Origin: an uncultured bacterium
Lineage (GTDB): Bacteria > Bacillota > Clostridia > Oscillospirales > Butyricicoccaceae
Direction: 5' to 3'
NCBI GenBank assembly: GCA_905215125.1
Contig: CAJMOV010000009.1
Coordinates: 1 to 18,473, forward strand
DNA: 18,473 bases
Positions 6,873 through 13,862 of the stretch are shown piece by piece (positions within the stretch are counted from its first letter, which is position 1; each line of letters starts with the position of its first letter). The position numbers were made by a program, and so were the translations under genes. The notes under the pieces are model-generated. The model was not told the origin of the DNA. It saw only the letters and a list, made by a program, of their open reading frames with translations, and did not search any database.

Positions 6873-6903
6873 GGGCGGCCGCTGTAAAGCAGCCGCCCTT
6901 GTC
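6873..6903 (+). terminator. Probable terminator after the NodB-like gene
   Basis: A GGGCGGC / GCCGCCC stem (6873-6898 with its loop) is followed by TTGTC. The stem is strong, the U-tract weak. It separates the gene from the downstream trpB promoter. Confidence 0.55.
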
Positions 6904-6939
6904 AGTCAAACGGGCTTGCAGGAAAGCAAAATCCGGGCC

Positions 6940-6969
6940 TTGACAAAAGCCGTATGAGGGGCGTATAAT
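6940..6969 (+). promoter_or_regulatory. Strong promoter of the trpB leader
   Basis: Perfect -35 TTGACA (6940-6945) and perfect -10 TATAAT (6964-6969) with an 18-nt spacer. Transcription should start near 6976, just before the T-box. Confidence 0.85.
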
Positions 6970-6984
6970 AACGTAAACCGTTGA

Positions 6985-7238
6985 CGGGGAGAGTACACAA
7001 AGTACGCGCTTACAGAGAGTCCGGACAGGTGGAAGCCGGGCAGAGATGCGGCTTTGACAGATGGGCCCCGGAGGGCGGGATGAACAGCGCCGCACGGCGC
7101 CCAGTATCTCCCGACGCCTGCACCGGCGTTATCAGGTGGGAAATGTGTTGGCATTTCTGGAAAAGCGGGTACTGATGTACCAATCAAGGTGGCACCGCAG
7201 GTCATGCACCTGTCCTTGGAAAAGGACGGGTGCTTTTT
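6985..7238 (+). promoter_or_regulatory. Tryptophan-specific T-box leader with terminator/antiterminator
   Basis: Stem I begins with GGGG (6985-6988), pairing with CCCC (7066-7069). It contains the AGAGTA loop-E type motif and the distal GGTGGAAGCC element. The specifier loop reads AGA-TGG-G, with TGG (Trp) at 7062-7064. The antiterminator can be drawn exactly: CAAGG (7185-7189), bulge TGGCACCG (7190-7197), CAGGT (7198-7202), loop, ACCTG (7208-7212), CCTTG (7214-7218). TGGC in the bulge fits the GCCA end of a tRNA with a G discriminator base, as in many tRNA-Trp. The competing terminator is GCACC-T-GTCCTT / AAGGAC-G-GGTGC (7206-7233) followed by five T. Uncharged tRNA-Trp should allow read-through into trpB. 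Confidence 0.93.
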
Positions 7239-7324
7239 GTTTGCCTTCACCCGTACAGAAATCATTTCCCAAAACATTCAACCATTGTACGGGCCCCGAG
7301 AGGGGCGAGAAAGGAGCAGCAGAC

Positions 7325-8527
7325 ATGCAGACCATGCAAAAACAATTTCCCGACGCGCAGGGGTTTTTCGGACAGTATGGCGGCAGCTTTGTCCCGCCGC
7401 AGCTTTCGGCCGCGCTGGATGAGGTTTCCGCCGCCTTTGACGCGGCGAGACGGGATCCGGCTTTTCTGGCGGAGCTCAACCGTTACCAGACGGAGTATAT
7501 TGGCCGCCCGTCAGGCCTTTATTATGCAGAAAGGCTGACGCAGACGCTGGGCGGGGCGAAGATCTATCTCAAGCGGGAGGATTTGAACCACACCGGCGCG
7601 CATAAAATCAACCACGCTGTCGGGCAGGCGCTGCTGGCGCGCCGCCTGGGGAAAAAGCGTATCATTGCAGAGACAGGGGCGGGACAGCACGGTGTCGCGA
7701 CGGCGACGGTCTGCGCCCTGTTCGGTATGGAGTGCACCATTTACATGGGGGAGGAGGATTGCCGCCGGCAGGCGCTCAACGTCTTCCGCATGGAGATGCT
7801 GGGCGCGAGGGTGACGCCCGTCCAGTCGGGCACGCGCACGCTGAAGGATGCCGTCGACGCCGCTTTGCAGGATTTGGTTGAGCATGCGGATGACACCTAT
7901 TACCTGCTGGGCTCGGCCGTCGGGCCCAGGCCCTACCCGGAGATGGTGAGATTTTTCCAGTCGGTCATCGGGCAGGAGGCGCGGGCCCAGTGCCTGGCGG
8001 CTGAGCATCGGCTGCCGGACGCCATCGTTGCCTGCGTTGGCGGCGGGTCCAACGCCATCGGGCTGTTCGCGCCGTTTTACAACGATCCGGGGGTACGGAT
8101 GATTGGCGTTGAAGCGGCGGGCCGCGGGCTGGACACCCCCGACAACGCGGCGACCATGACGCTGGGCCGGCCGGGCGTCATCCACGGCTTCCGCTGCTAC
8201 GTTTTGCAGGATGAGAAGGGGGAGGCGCTGCCCGTTTATTCCATTTCGCCCGGACTGGATTACCCCGGCGTCGGGCCGGAGCATTGCTTTTACAAGGACA
8301 GCGGCCGCGCCGGATACGTCGCCGTCACAGACGACGAGGCGGTCGATGCGCTGTACACCCTGTCGCGGACCGAGGGGATTCTGCCCGCCATTGAAAGCGC
8401 GCACGCGCTGGCCCAGGTCATAAAGCTGGCGCCCACGATGGGGAGGGATCAGATCATCATCGTCAGCCTGTCGGGGCGGGGAGACAAGGACGTGGCAGAA
8501 ATCGCCCGGCTGTATGGCGGGAGGTAA
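7325..8527 (+). CDS. trpB: Tryptophan synthase beta chain (orphan trpB)
   Basis: The 400-aa product condenses indole and serine to tryptophan using PLP. ATG 7325 is chosen because GGAG lies eight nt upstream and it follows the T-box; the frame is open further up but only through the leader. Landmarks are YLKREDLNHTGAHKIN with PLP Lys94, AETGAGQHG with the catalytic Glu116, the phosphate loop CVGGGSNA (237-244), SPGLDYPGVGP and SLSGRGDKD near the end. It belongs to the common TrpB1 type, which normally works with TrpA in an alpha-beta complex. No trpA or other trp gene lies beside it: about 400 nt of non-coding DNA and an opposing gene follow. With tryptophan-responsive control, salvage of external indole is one possible role (inference); trpA elsewhere in the genome is the alternative. 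Confidence 0.95.
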   Translation: MQTMQKQFPDAQGFFGQYGGSFVPPQLSAALDEVSAAFDAARRDPAFLAELNRYQTEYIGRPSGLYYAERLTQTLGGAKIYLKREDLNHTGAHKINHAVGQALLARRLGKKRIIAETGAGQHGVATATVCALFGMECTIYMGEEDCRRQALNVFRMEMLGARVTPVQSGTRTLKDAVDAALQDLVEHADDTYYLLGSAVGPRPYPEMVRFFQSVIGQEARAQCLAAEHRLPDAIVACVGGGSNAIGLFAPFYNDPGVRMIGVEAAGRGLDTPDNAATMTLGRPGVIHGFRCYVLQDEKGEALPVYSISPGLDYPGVGPEHCFYKDSGRAGYVAVTDDEAVDALYTLSRTEGILPAIESAHALAQVIKLAPTMGRDQIIIVSLSGRGDKDVAEIARLYGGR

Positions 8528-8890
8528 GGCCAGGCAAAAGGCAGGGGGACAGCTTCAGCGATACGCAGCTTTCCGGCTGTAAGGGGAGGCTGACAAGCAT
8601 CCACATTGCTGTTCGGGCTGAAAGCATGTCGGACGCATAGGTGTTTGCGTCCGGCGTCGGGCAGATTGTGAAACAGCGTACATGGGATGAAGCCCTGCAG
8701 GCCGTTGGTTTTAGAACGAGCAATGCTGTATTGTATTACGGCCTTCCCCGGGCTTGTGCGGGGGATGCATCTGTGACGGGCCTAGACCGTAATGGACAGA
8801 GAAAAAGCAGCGGATGGCAAGGAAACGACTGGCTGGAGCAAACCGGAAAATCGGGCTGTATAGCAGCAGAGCTTAATATTGATTGACAGG
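8528..8890. other. Unexplained 360-bp region after trpB
   Basis: No convincing gene was found. A GTG-started 81-codon frame (8641-8886, +) and an opposing 86-codon frame exist, but neither has a ribosome site or recognisable domain. No clear trpB terminator with a T-run is seen. It may be a decayed gene or an uncharacterised RNA. Confidence 0.4.
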
Positions 8891-8922
8891 AAAGCCGGCA
8901 TGGATAATTCCATACCGGCTTT
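8891..8922. terminator. Bidirectional terminator-like hairpin
   Basis: AAAGCCGG-C-ATGG, loop ATAATT, CCAT-A-CCGGCTTT: a 12-bp stem with one mismatch. It starts eight nt past the stop of the leftward gene at 8930. The T-runs are short on both sides (about three to four), so efficiency is uncertain. It could also end trpB transcripts. Confidence 0.65.
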
Positions 8923-8929
8923 TGCAGCC

Positions 8930-9277
8930 TTAATACAGCTGTTCGGGAGGCGTTTTTTCGCGCCAGAGCTCCTCCAGCGCTTGCAGGTCGCGGCGGTAGC
9001 TGCGGGCGTCCTGATCCGGCCTTTGGGGCAGCTCCTCCAGCACCTCCAGCGTGAAGGCTTCGGCGCCCAGGCGGCTCCAGTCGGACTGGAGCTTGGGCAG
9101 GACGCAGGATCCCGTCTGCACGGAGAAACGGAAACGGTTTTTCATGCCCTGCAAATCAGGGGCGGCCTGGATGACGCGCCGGCCGGTCGCCGTGCAGAGG
9201 ATGGCGACAACGCCCCCGGCGGCCGGCCTTTCCTTATAGGCGTCGGCCAGAGCCTTGCGGCGCTGTTTATCGTCCAT
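8930..9277 (-). CDS. GIY-YIG nuclease-like small protein with degenerate motif
   Basis: The product is 115 aa. The segment from GGVVAILCTATGRR (21-34) through MKNRFRFSVQTGSCVLPKLQSDW (45-67) to GAEAFTLEVLEEL (71-83) matches the layout of small Firmicute proteins annotated as GIY-YIG nuclease family. The signature itself is poor: GIY reads GVV, and the YVG/YIG position reads VIQ, so nuclease activity is doubtful. The C-terminus is charged and helical. Its start overlaps the end of the upstream 9267-9767 gene by 11 bp, with GGAG (in AAGGAG) seven nt before the ATG, so the two are translated together. Family assignment is from memory of the motif pattern; the function is unknown. Confidence 0.6.
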   Translation of the reverse strand: MDDKQRRKALADAYKERPAAGGVVAILCTATGRRVIQAAPDLQGMKNRFRFSVQTGSCVLPKLQSDWSRLGAEAFTLEVLEELPQRPDQDARSYRRDLQALEELWREKTPPEQLY

Positions 9278-9767
9278 AGCCCATCTCCTTCAGGATGCCG
9301 GCAAGGACGTGCAGACGTTCGCCCAGCAGCTCGTCGTCACGGCTCAGGGCGGCGGAAAACAGCGAGATATCCTCGTCGATATTGGCATTGTCTATGCAGA
9401 CCTCAACCGTCATGGCGTCGCCCTGCAGGCCAATACGGCCGATGCGGGGATTTTCCTCATCGTACAGCTTGGAAAAGCGGTAGGCCTCGCGGAAATACTG
9501 CTGCGTGCGGCAAACCAGGATGGCCAGGTCGATGACGCGGTGCAGGGGCAGCTCTTCGCTTTGGCGCGACCACTTTTCGCCGGTATGACGCCAGACTTTG
9601 GCCGAAATGTCGACCCGGCCGCGGTCGTTCCACTGCGCAAGGCCGAGAGAAAGGCCCTTGGCGTCAGAATGATAGGCGCTGCGGCCGTCAATTTCTTCGT
9701 AATTCTCGCAGACAATGACCGGCTTGTGCTTGAGTGCGGTGGGGATTTTTTTGCTTTCGGGCTGCAT
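9267..9767 (-). CDS. DUF6530-like conserved protein
   Basis: ATG 9767 is preferred to the in-frame ATG at 9782, because GGAG lies nine nt before it while the upper ATG has no ribosome site. The 166-aa protein begins MQPESKKIPTALKHKPVIVC. It carries long conserved-looking blocks: GLSLGLAQWNDRGRVDISAK, VWRHTGEKWSRQSEELPLHR, FREAYRFSKLYDEENP and IGRIGLQGDAMTVEV. I associate this pattern with DUF6530, a family without known function; that is a recollection rather than a search result. There is no signal peptide or membrane helix, so it is cytosolic. It is the first gene of a two-gene unit with the GIY-YIG-like gene, behind a promoter with palindromic operator features. Confidence 0.65.
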   Translation of the reverse strand: MQPESKKIPTALKHKPVIVCENYEEIDGRSAYHSDAKGLSLGLAQWNDRGRVDISAKVWRHTGEKWSRQSEELPLHRVIDLAILVCRTQQYFREAYRFSKLYDEENPRIGRIGLQGDAMTVEVCIDNANIDEDISLFSAALSRDDELLGERLHVLAGILKEMGYGR

Positions 9768-9788
9768 GGCTGTACTCTCCATTAGTAA

Positions 9789-9820
9789 TTTAGTAAAATT
9801 AGTATATAACTAATTTACTG
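9789..9820. promoter_or_regulatory. Operator-like inverted repeat over the -10
   Basis: TTAGTAAAATTAGT on the left is nearly the reverse complement of AACTAATTTACTGA on the right, around a TATAT centre. The motif TTAGTA recurs just left of it at 9782. The repeat covers the -10 and spacer of the leftward promoter, the usual place for a repressor site. No regulator gene is adjacent. Confidence 0.55.
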
Positions 9821-9829
9821 AAATATCAA
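9801..9829 (-). promoter_or_regulatory. Promoter of the DUF6530-like / GIY-YIG-like pair
   Basis: Read leftward: -35 TTGATA (9824-9829), 17-nt spacer, -10 TATACT (9801-9806). The leader to ATG 9767 is only about 27 nt. Confidence 0.75.
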
Positions 9830-10259
9830 GGGAATTGTCTGCTGGGGATTAAGGGAATGGCAGGGGGACGATGGAGCGGAAAAGGGACAGGGCGGGCCTA
9901 AACGAGTGCAGCGCTCTGGGAAAGCACGACGACAGCTTGCGGGGACGAAAATGGGATACAGCGGCTTTGCGGCCGGGCCGCGGGCCTGGAGGGTGCGCAC
10001 GCACAGCCTGTGGGGCCCACAGGCTGCTGGGAGCGTTTTTTTGCCCAAGGGGGAAAGGATTATATGCCCGTCCCGTCTGGCTGAAACAGGAGACAGAAGA
10101 AAAAGCGCCGCAGGCGCGGCGCTTTTTACGGTACAGGCTTGTGGAAGCTGGCGAAGGAGGCGGCTTTGGGGCAGGGAAACGCTGGGGAAAGGCGGCGGGG
10201 CCGCCCGCAGGCAGCTGCGTGCGGTTGAGACGCCTGCCGTCCCTCCGGGAGAGGCCGGC
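9830..10259. other. Intergenic region of 430 bp with two hairpins, no gene
   Basis: Open frames here (for example 9871-10314, +) are Arg/Gly/Pro-rich, lack domains and run into the antisense of the DUF5655-like gene, so they are not called. The region holds a perfect 10-bp inverted repeat AGCCTGTGGG / CCCACAGGCT (10005-10025) with a run of seven T at 10036-10042, and the terminator at 10100-10127. Confidence 0.5.
10100..10127. terminator. Symmetric bidirectional terminator
   Basis: GCGCCGC, loop AGGC, GCGGCGC, flanked by five A on one side and five T on the other. This is an efficient-looking intrinsic terminator in both directions. It most likely ends the leftward SLH/CDF/DUF5655 transcript, about 130 nt past its last gene. 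Confidence 0.85.
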
Positions 10260-10646
10260 CTATCGCTTTGCGGCGGAAAAATCGGCAGCCTGGACGAGCC
10301 AGCCAAGCAGCTGAGCGTCGATTTCCGACAGGCTGCCAATCAGGACGTGATGAGTCCAGCGGCAGGGATAGGGTTCGATCACCGCGTCGATACGGGGGGA
10401 GTCGAGACGATACCCCAGGCCGAAGGTGACGGTAATATAGTCCTTGGGGCGCAGAGCCGCCCTGCGGACGGGCAGGAAGGAGACAAAGGAGAAACGACGC
10501 CGGCAGGAAAAGGCGATCTGGCTTTTCTGCACCAGGATGCGCGATTCGGGGACGGCGTCGGCAATACGGCTTTCCAGTGCTTCATACAGGGGCAGGGCGC
10601 CGGGACGCCCGCTGAAAAAGGAGAGGACGTCTTCCCTCTGCGGCAT
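10260..10646 (-). CDS. DUF5655-like protein
   Basis: The product is 128 aa beginning MPQREDVLSFFSGRPGALPL. The pattern PLYEALESRI near the start, RILVQKSQIAFSCRRRFSFV in the middle and HHVLIGSLSEIDAQLLGWLVQAADF at the end matches the DUF5655 type of small cytosolic protein. This type often follows YdhG-like or unrelated genes and has no known activity. Lys and Arg residues line the central strands. The ATG follows GGGTGA at close spacing and lies 11 nt after the stop of the CDF transporter gene, so the two are almost certainly cotranscribed. Whether the association is functional is unknown. Family call is by pattern memory. Confidence 0.6.
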   Translation of the reverse strand: MPQREDVLSFFSGRPGALPLYEALESRIADAVPESRILVQKSQIAFSCRRRFSFVSFLPVRRAALRPKDYITVTFGLGYRLDSPRIDAVIEPYPCRWTHHVLIGSLSEIDAQLLGWLVQAADFSAAKR

Positions 10647-10657
10647 ATTATCACCCT

Positions 10658-11827
10658 TTAGATATAAGAACGATCGATGTGAACGACAGCGTAATATTTG
10701 CCGCCGTCCAGGGTGGCGACGGCGTTTTGGATGGCGGTGACCACCTGCTCGTCGCTCAGGTGGAATTTGTGGGGCAGGACGACATCGAAAATGAGGTTGG
10801 TGTGGGCCGGACCAACCGTCATGCGGAAATCATGGATGGACAACGTCGGATCGATGAGCTGTACGAGGGCCAGCATCTGCCGGCGCTTTTGCAGCGTCAG
10901 TTCGTCATCGGTGGCGATGGGATCCATATGGATGATCGCGGCGGCGCAGTATCGGGCCTGGAGCTCGCGTTCGACGTCGTCGATAATGTCGTGCATTTCG
11001 AGGATGTTGGCGTCGCACGGCACCTCGGCGTGCAGGGAGATCATGCAGCGGCCGGGGCCGTAGTCGTGGACGATGAGATCGTGCAGGCCGACGATCTGCT
11101 TGTGCGCTAGCACAGTATCGGCGATATTTTGGACAAGCTCGGGATCGGGGGCCTGGCCGAGCAAGGGATTAAGGGTGTCCCTGGCGGCGCACAGGCCGCT
11201 GTAAATAATGAAAAGGGCGACCAGAGCACCCAGCCAGCCGTCGACCTGAAGGTCAAAGAAGTGGCCGGCCAGGGTGCCCAGAAGCACGACGCCGGTCGCC
11301 GCCGTATCGCTCAAAGAGTCGGTCGCCGCCGCAGTCATGGCGGCGGAATGGATGCGCCGGCCCAACGTGCGGTTGAAGAAAAACATCCACAGCTTGACGG
11401 CGGCGGACAGGGCGAGGATAAAGCAGGAGACGGTGCTGAAGGCCACCCCGCCAGGGTGCAGAATTTTGTCCACCGACACCTTGGCCAGCTCGACGCCGGC
11501 CAGGATAATGACCAGGCTGACGAAAAGGCCGGCCAGGTATTCGATGCGGCCATGGCCGAAGGGGTGGCTGGGATCGGGCTTCTGCCCCGCCATTTTGAAG
11601 CCGACGAGAGTGACGATGGAGGAACCGGCGTCGGACAGGCTGTTGAAGGCGTCGGCAGTGATGGCAATGGATGAGGTGATGGCGCCAGCTGCGAATTTGG
11701 CGGCGAAAAGGCAAAGGTTTAAAAGGATGCCGACACAGCCGCTAACAATGCCGCAGCGCTGCCGTACGCCGGAGGACTGGACATCCGGCCAGCCGCGGAC
11801 AAGGCGGCTGAAAATAAAGTCTAGCAT
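10658..11827 (-). CDS. Cation diffusion facilitator, probable Mn2+ exporter type
   Basis: The 389-aa product starts at ATG 11827, six nt after GGGAGGG; the ATG at 11854 lacks a site. It has the CDF plan: six membrane helices (about 25-205) and a C-terminal cytosolic domain with two repeats of the ferredoxin-like fold type. Metal-site residues are Asn62-x3-Asp66 in TM2 (ADAFNSLSDAGSS) and Asp170-x3-Asp174 in TM5 (TDSLSD). The signature HPFGHGRIEYLAG is at 88-100. Zinc CDFs carry HxxxD, whereas N/DxxxD is characteristic of the manganese group (MntE/MneP). Mn2+ or Fe2+ efflux in exchange for protons is therefore likely. It lies 42 nt after the SLH-protein gene and 11 nt before the DUF5655-like gene. 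No metal riboswitch is visible. Confidence 0.88.
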   Translation of the reverse strand: MLDFIFSRLVRGWPDVQSSGVRQRCGIVSGCVGILLNLCLFAAKFAAGAITSSIAITADAFNSLSDAGSSIVTLVGFKMAGQKPDPSHPFGHGRIEYLAGLFVSLVIILAGVELAKVSVDKILHPGGVAFSTVSCFILALSAAVKLWMFFFNRTLGRRIHSAAMTAAATDSLSDTAATGVVLLGTLAGHFFDLQVDGWLGALVALFIIYSGLCAARDTLNPLLGQAPDPELVQNIADTVLAHKQIVGLHDLIVHDYGPGRCMISLHAEVPCDANILEMHDIIDDVERELQARYCAAAIIHMDPIATDDELTLQKRRQMLALVQLIDPTLSIHDFRMTVGPAHTNLIFDVVLPHKFHLSDEQVVTAIQNAVATLDGGKYYAVVHIDRSYI

Positions 11828-11869
11828 CGGGTACCCTCCCATACGCCGCCACACCAGGGGGCGACGGTA

Positions 11870-13681
11870 TTAGTATTCCAGGATATACCACAGGCCGCCG
11901 GATTTGCCCCAGGCAAACCCGCCGTCAAAGGAACGGATATCCTCATAAATGGCGCTGAAGGCCCATTCGCCGTTTTCGGCGATAAAGCCGTAACGGCCAT
12001 TCTGCGACACGGCGGCAAGACCTTCTGAAAAAGGCTGGGCCGAATCAAACTGCGGGGAGATGACCTCTCTGCCGTTTTTGTTGACATAGCCGTAGCGGCC
12101 GTTTTTGACGGCGGCGACTAAGCTGGAGTCGTCCGAGGGGGCCATGACGGCGGAGCAGTCGGAAAGCTGGATGACGCTGCCGCCGGCTGTGACGATGGCG
12201 GGGGTGGAGCTGCCGGCCAGCGTCCCGGTGGCGATACCGCCGGCAAAAGCGGAATCTCCGTTGAAATTAAAGGAGGCGAGCTGGGCGGGGACGACGAGCT
12301 TGCCGGTGATGTCAATGGCGCCCCAGGACGAGGAAACCAGCTTGCCGCCGGCAAAGGTACCGATGCGCACCGGGGCCATGCCGCCGGAAAAGCTGCCCGC
12401 CTCAATGACGGCGCTGCCTGCGCCGCCCGAGAGATCGGCAAAGCTCGTCAGCTCGAGGATGGTATTGCCCTTGGAATCGACATAGCGCAGGTCGGGGTAT
12501 TGGCTGGCCAGGGCGGCGTTGACAGGGATGAGACCGTCGCCCGACGAACCGACGGGGCTGAGACCGTTTAAGCTGACAAGGCTGCCTGCGTCGTCGACAA
12601 GAGCGGGCGCCGCGCCCTGGAGAAAGAGCATCCCGTCATGATACTGGCCCGCTGTGCCGGTGTAGGACAGGGAAGGGCCGACGCGGACGGCCAGATTGGT
12701 ATAATTGCCGTTGCGGTCGAGATAGCCGACGTTGTAGCCGCCCTCCGTCCGCGCCGTCAGTACGACGCCCTTGCCCTCGCTGAACGGGTAGGCCTGGGCG
12801 TACAGGGTGTTTGACAGCTGGCGTCCGGTGGTGTCGACATAGGTATATCCGCCCGCCTGGCGCACGACGGCATAGCCTTCACTGAAGCTCTGCACGTCGG
12901 TGTAGGAAAAGCCCTGGCCGGGCAAGATGTCGTCTCCGTCGTCGGGATCGGCGGGATCGACCGGGTCAACGGGATCGACAGGCTCGACGGGATCGGGGTC
13001 GGTCGGCTCTTCGGTGGACAGAGTAAAGGCTTTGCGGTTGGCGGGGACGATAAGGCGGCTAACGATGGCGGCAACCTCGCTGCGGGTGATGTTGGCCGTG
13101 GGGTCAAAGCTGCCTTCTTCCCCGCGCCCGGTCAGCACGCCGGCGCGGTAAAGAAGGTAGACGGCGTCTTCATAGGAAGCGCCGGCGGGGACATCGGGAA
13201 TTTTATCAACAGTGTTGATGGCTGTCAGCTCGCTCTCCGGCAAGGGAGAGGAAAAGATATAGGCCATCTGGGCGCGCGTCGCTTTGGCGTTGTAATCGGA
13301 AAAATCGCCGTCCTTGATGATTTTGCTGGATATAGCGTATTTGACGGCGATGTCGTACCAGGGCGAGCCGCTCTGGTCAAAGACGCCGGGGCCGCTGCGG
13401 TAGATGTTGTGGATGCGCGCGGCGATGACGATACATTCGGCCAGGGTGATGCTCCCGCCGGGGTCAAATGTCGAGGCGGTGCGGCCGTTCATCAGGCCCA
13501 GCTCATAGCAGGTCCTGACGTCGCCGGCATACCAGGCGGAAGAGGAAACGTCGGTAAACTGGCCTGCTTTATAAGTGTTCTTTTTGGTAAAGGAATCAAG
13601 CCCGGCCGCCGAAGCGGCGAAGGGGAGGGCAAGGCAGAGACACAGGACGGCGGCGGTCAGCCGCGAAAGAGTCTTTTTCAT
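11870..13681 (-). CDS. S-layer-anchored protein with three SLH domains and WG repeats
   Basis: The 603-aa product starts MKKTLSRLTAAVLCLCLALP, a signal peptide cleaved near residue 27. Three SLH domains follow (about 42-92, 107-146 and 162-211), with FTDVSSSAWY, STFDPGGSIT, ATRAQMAYIF, IPDVPAGASYEDA and ITRSEVAAIV. These bind the cell wall polymer. A Pro/Asp linker (225-251) leads to WG-type repeats (about 265 to the end), such as FSEGYAVVRQAGGYTYVD, VKNGRYGYVNKNGREVISPQ and FSEGLAAVSQNGRYGF. WG repeats form beta-propeller-like or solenoid surfaces and may bind ligands or proteins. The ATG has AAGGA eight nt upstream. It heads a leftward cluster with the CDF transporter. No catalytic domain is seen. 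Confidence 0.88.
   Translation of the reverse strand: MKKTLSRLTAAVLCLCLALPFAASAAGLDSFTKKNTYKAGQFTDVSSSAWYAGDVRTCYELGLMNGRTASTFDPGGSITLAECIVIAARIHNIYRSGPGVFDQSGSPWYDIAVKYAISSKIIKDGDFSDYNAKATRAQMAYIFSSPLPESELTAINTVDKIPDVPAGASYEDAVYLLYRAGVLTGRGEEGSFDPTANITRSEVAAIVSRLIVPANRKAFTLSTEEPTDPDPVEPVDPVDPVDPADPDDGDDILPGQGFSYTDVQSFSEGYAVVRQAGGYTYVDTTGRQLSNTLYAQAYPFSEGKGVVLTARTEGGYNVGYLDRNGNYTNLAVRVGPSLSYTGTAGQYHDGMLFLQGAAPALVDDAGSLVSLNGLSPVGSSGDGLIPVNAALASQYPDLRYVDSKGNTILELTSFADLSGGAGSAVIEAGSFSGGMAPVRIGTFAGGKLVSSSWGAIDITGKLVVPAQLASFNFNGDSAFAGGIATGTLAGSSTPAIVTAGGSVIQLSDCSAVMAPSDDSSLVAAVKNGRYGYVNKNGREVISPQFDSAQPFSEGLAAVSQNGRYGFIAENGEWAFSAIYEDIRSFDGGFAWGKSGGLWYILEY
12944..13000 (-). repeat. 9-bp tandem repeats encoding the VDP linker
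   Basis: Six or so imperfect 9-bp units (CGGGATCGA-like on the + strand) encode a three-residue Val/Ala-Asp-Pro period in the SLH/WG protein linker. Such repeats can change copy number by slippage. Confidence 0.7.
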
Positions 13682-13762
13682 GTCAACCATCCTTTCCGGC
13701 GCGGTACAGGGGGAGACCCAGCCGGGCGCGCCTGCCCCGGCGTGGGCGCATAGGTTTCATCA

Positions 13763-13791
13763 ATTATAGCAGAAAAAAAGCCGCTTGGCAA
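13763..13791 (-). promoter_or_regulatory. Promoter of the SLH/WG gene
   Basis: Read leftward: -35 TTGCCA (13786-13791), 17-nt spacer, -10 TATAAT (13763-13768). The leader is about 75 nt. The -35 overlaps that of the divergent ung promoter. Confidence 0.8.
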
Positions 13792-13814
13792 ATGACCCCT
13801 GACCGGGGTATAAT
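13785..13814 (+). promoter_or_regulatory. Promoter of the ung operon
   Basis: -35 TTGGCA (13785-13790), 18-nt spacer, -10 TATAAT (13809-13814). The leader to ATG 13863 is about 42 nt. Confidence 0.8.
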
Positions 13815-13862
13815 GAGAAAAAACCGCATAAACGGGCATTTTGCCGCGCAAGAGGTGAAAGA

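Noticed and set aside
7061..7324. Upstream extension of trpB
   Set aside because: This stretch is the T-box leader and terminator; family length and the ribosome site favour ATG 7325.
7511..8404. 297-codon - strand frame
   Set aside because: Antisense of trpB with no domain.
8641..8886. 81-codon frame starting at GTG
   Set aside because: No ribosome site, no recognisable domain and unusual composition; listed only as part of an unexplained region.
9871..10661. Overlapping + strand frames of 147 and 251 codons
   Set aside because: They run through the bidirectional terminator and the antisense of the DUF5655-like gene; Arg/Gly-rich with no motif.
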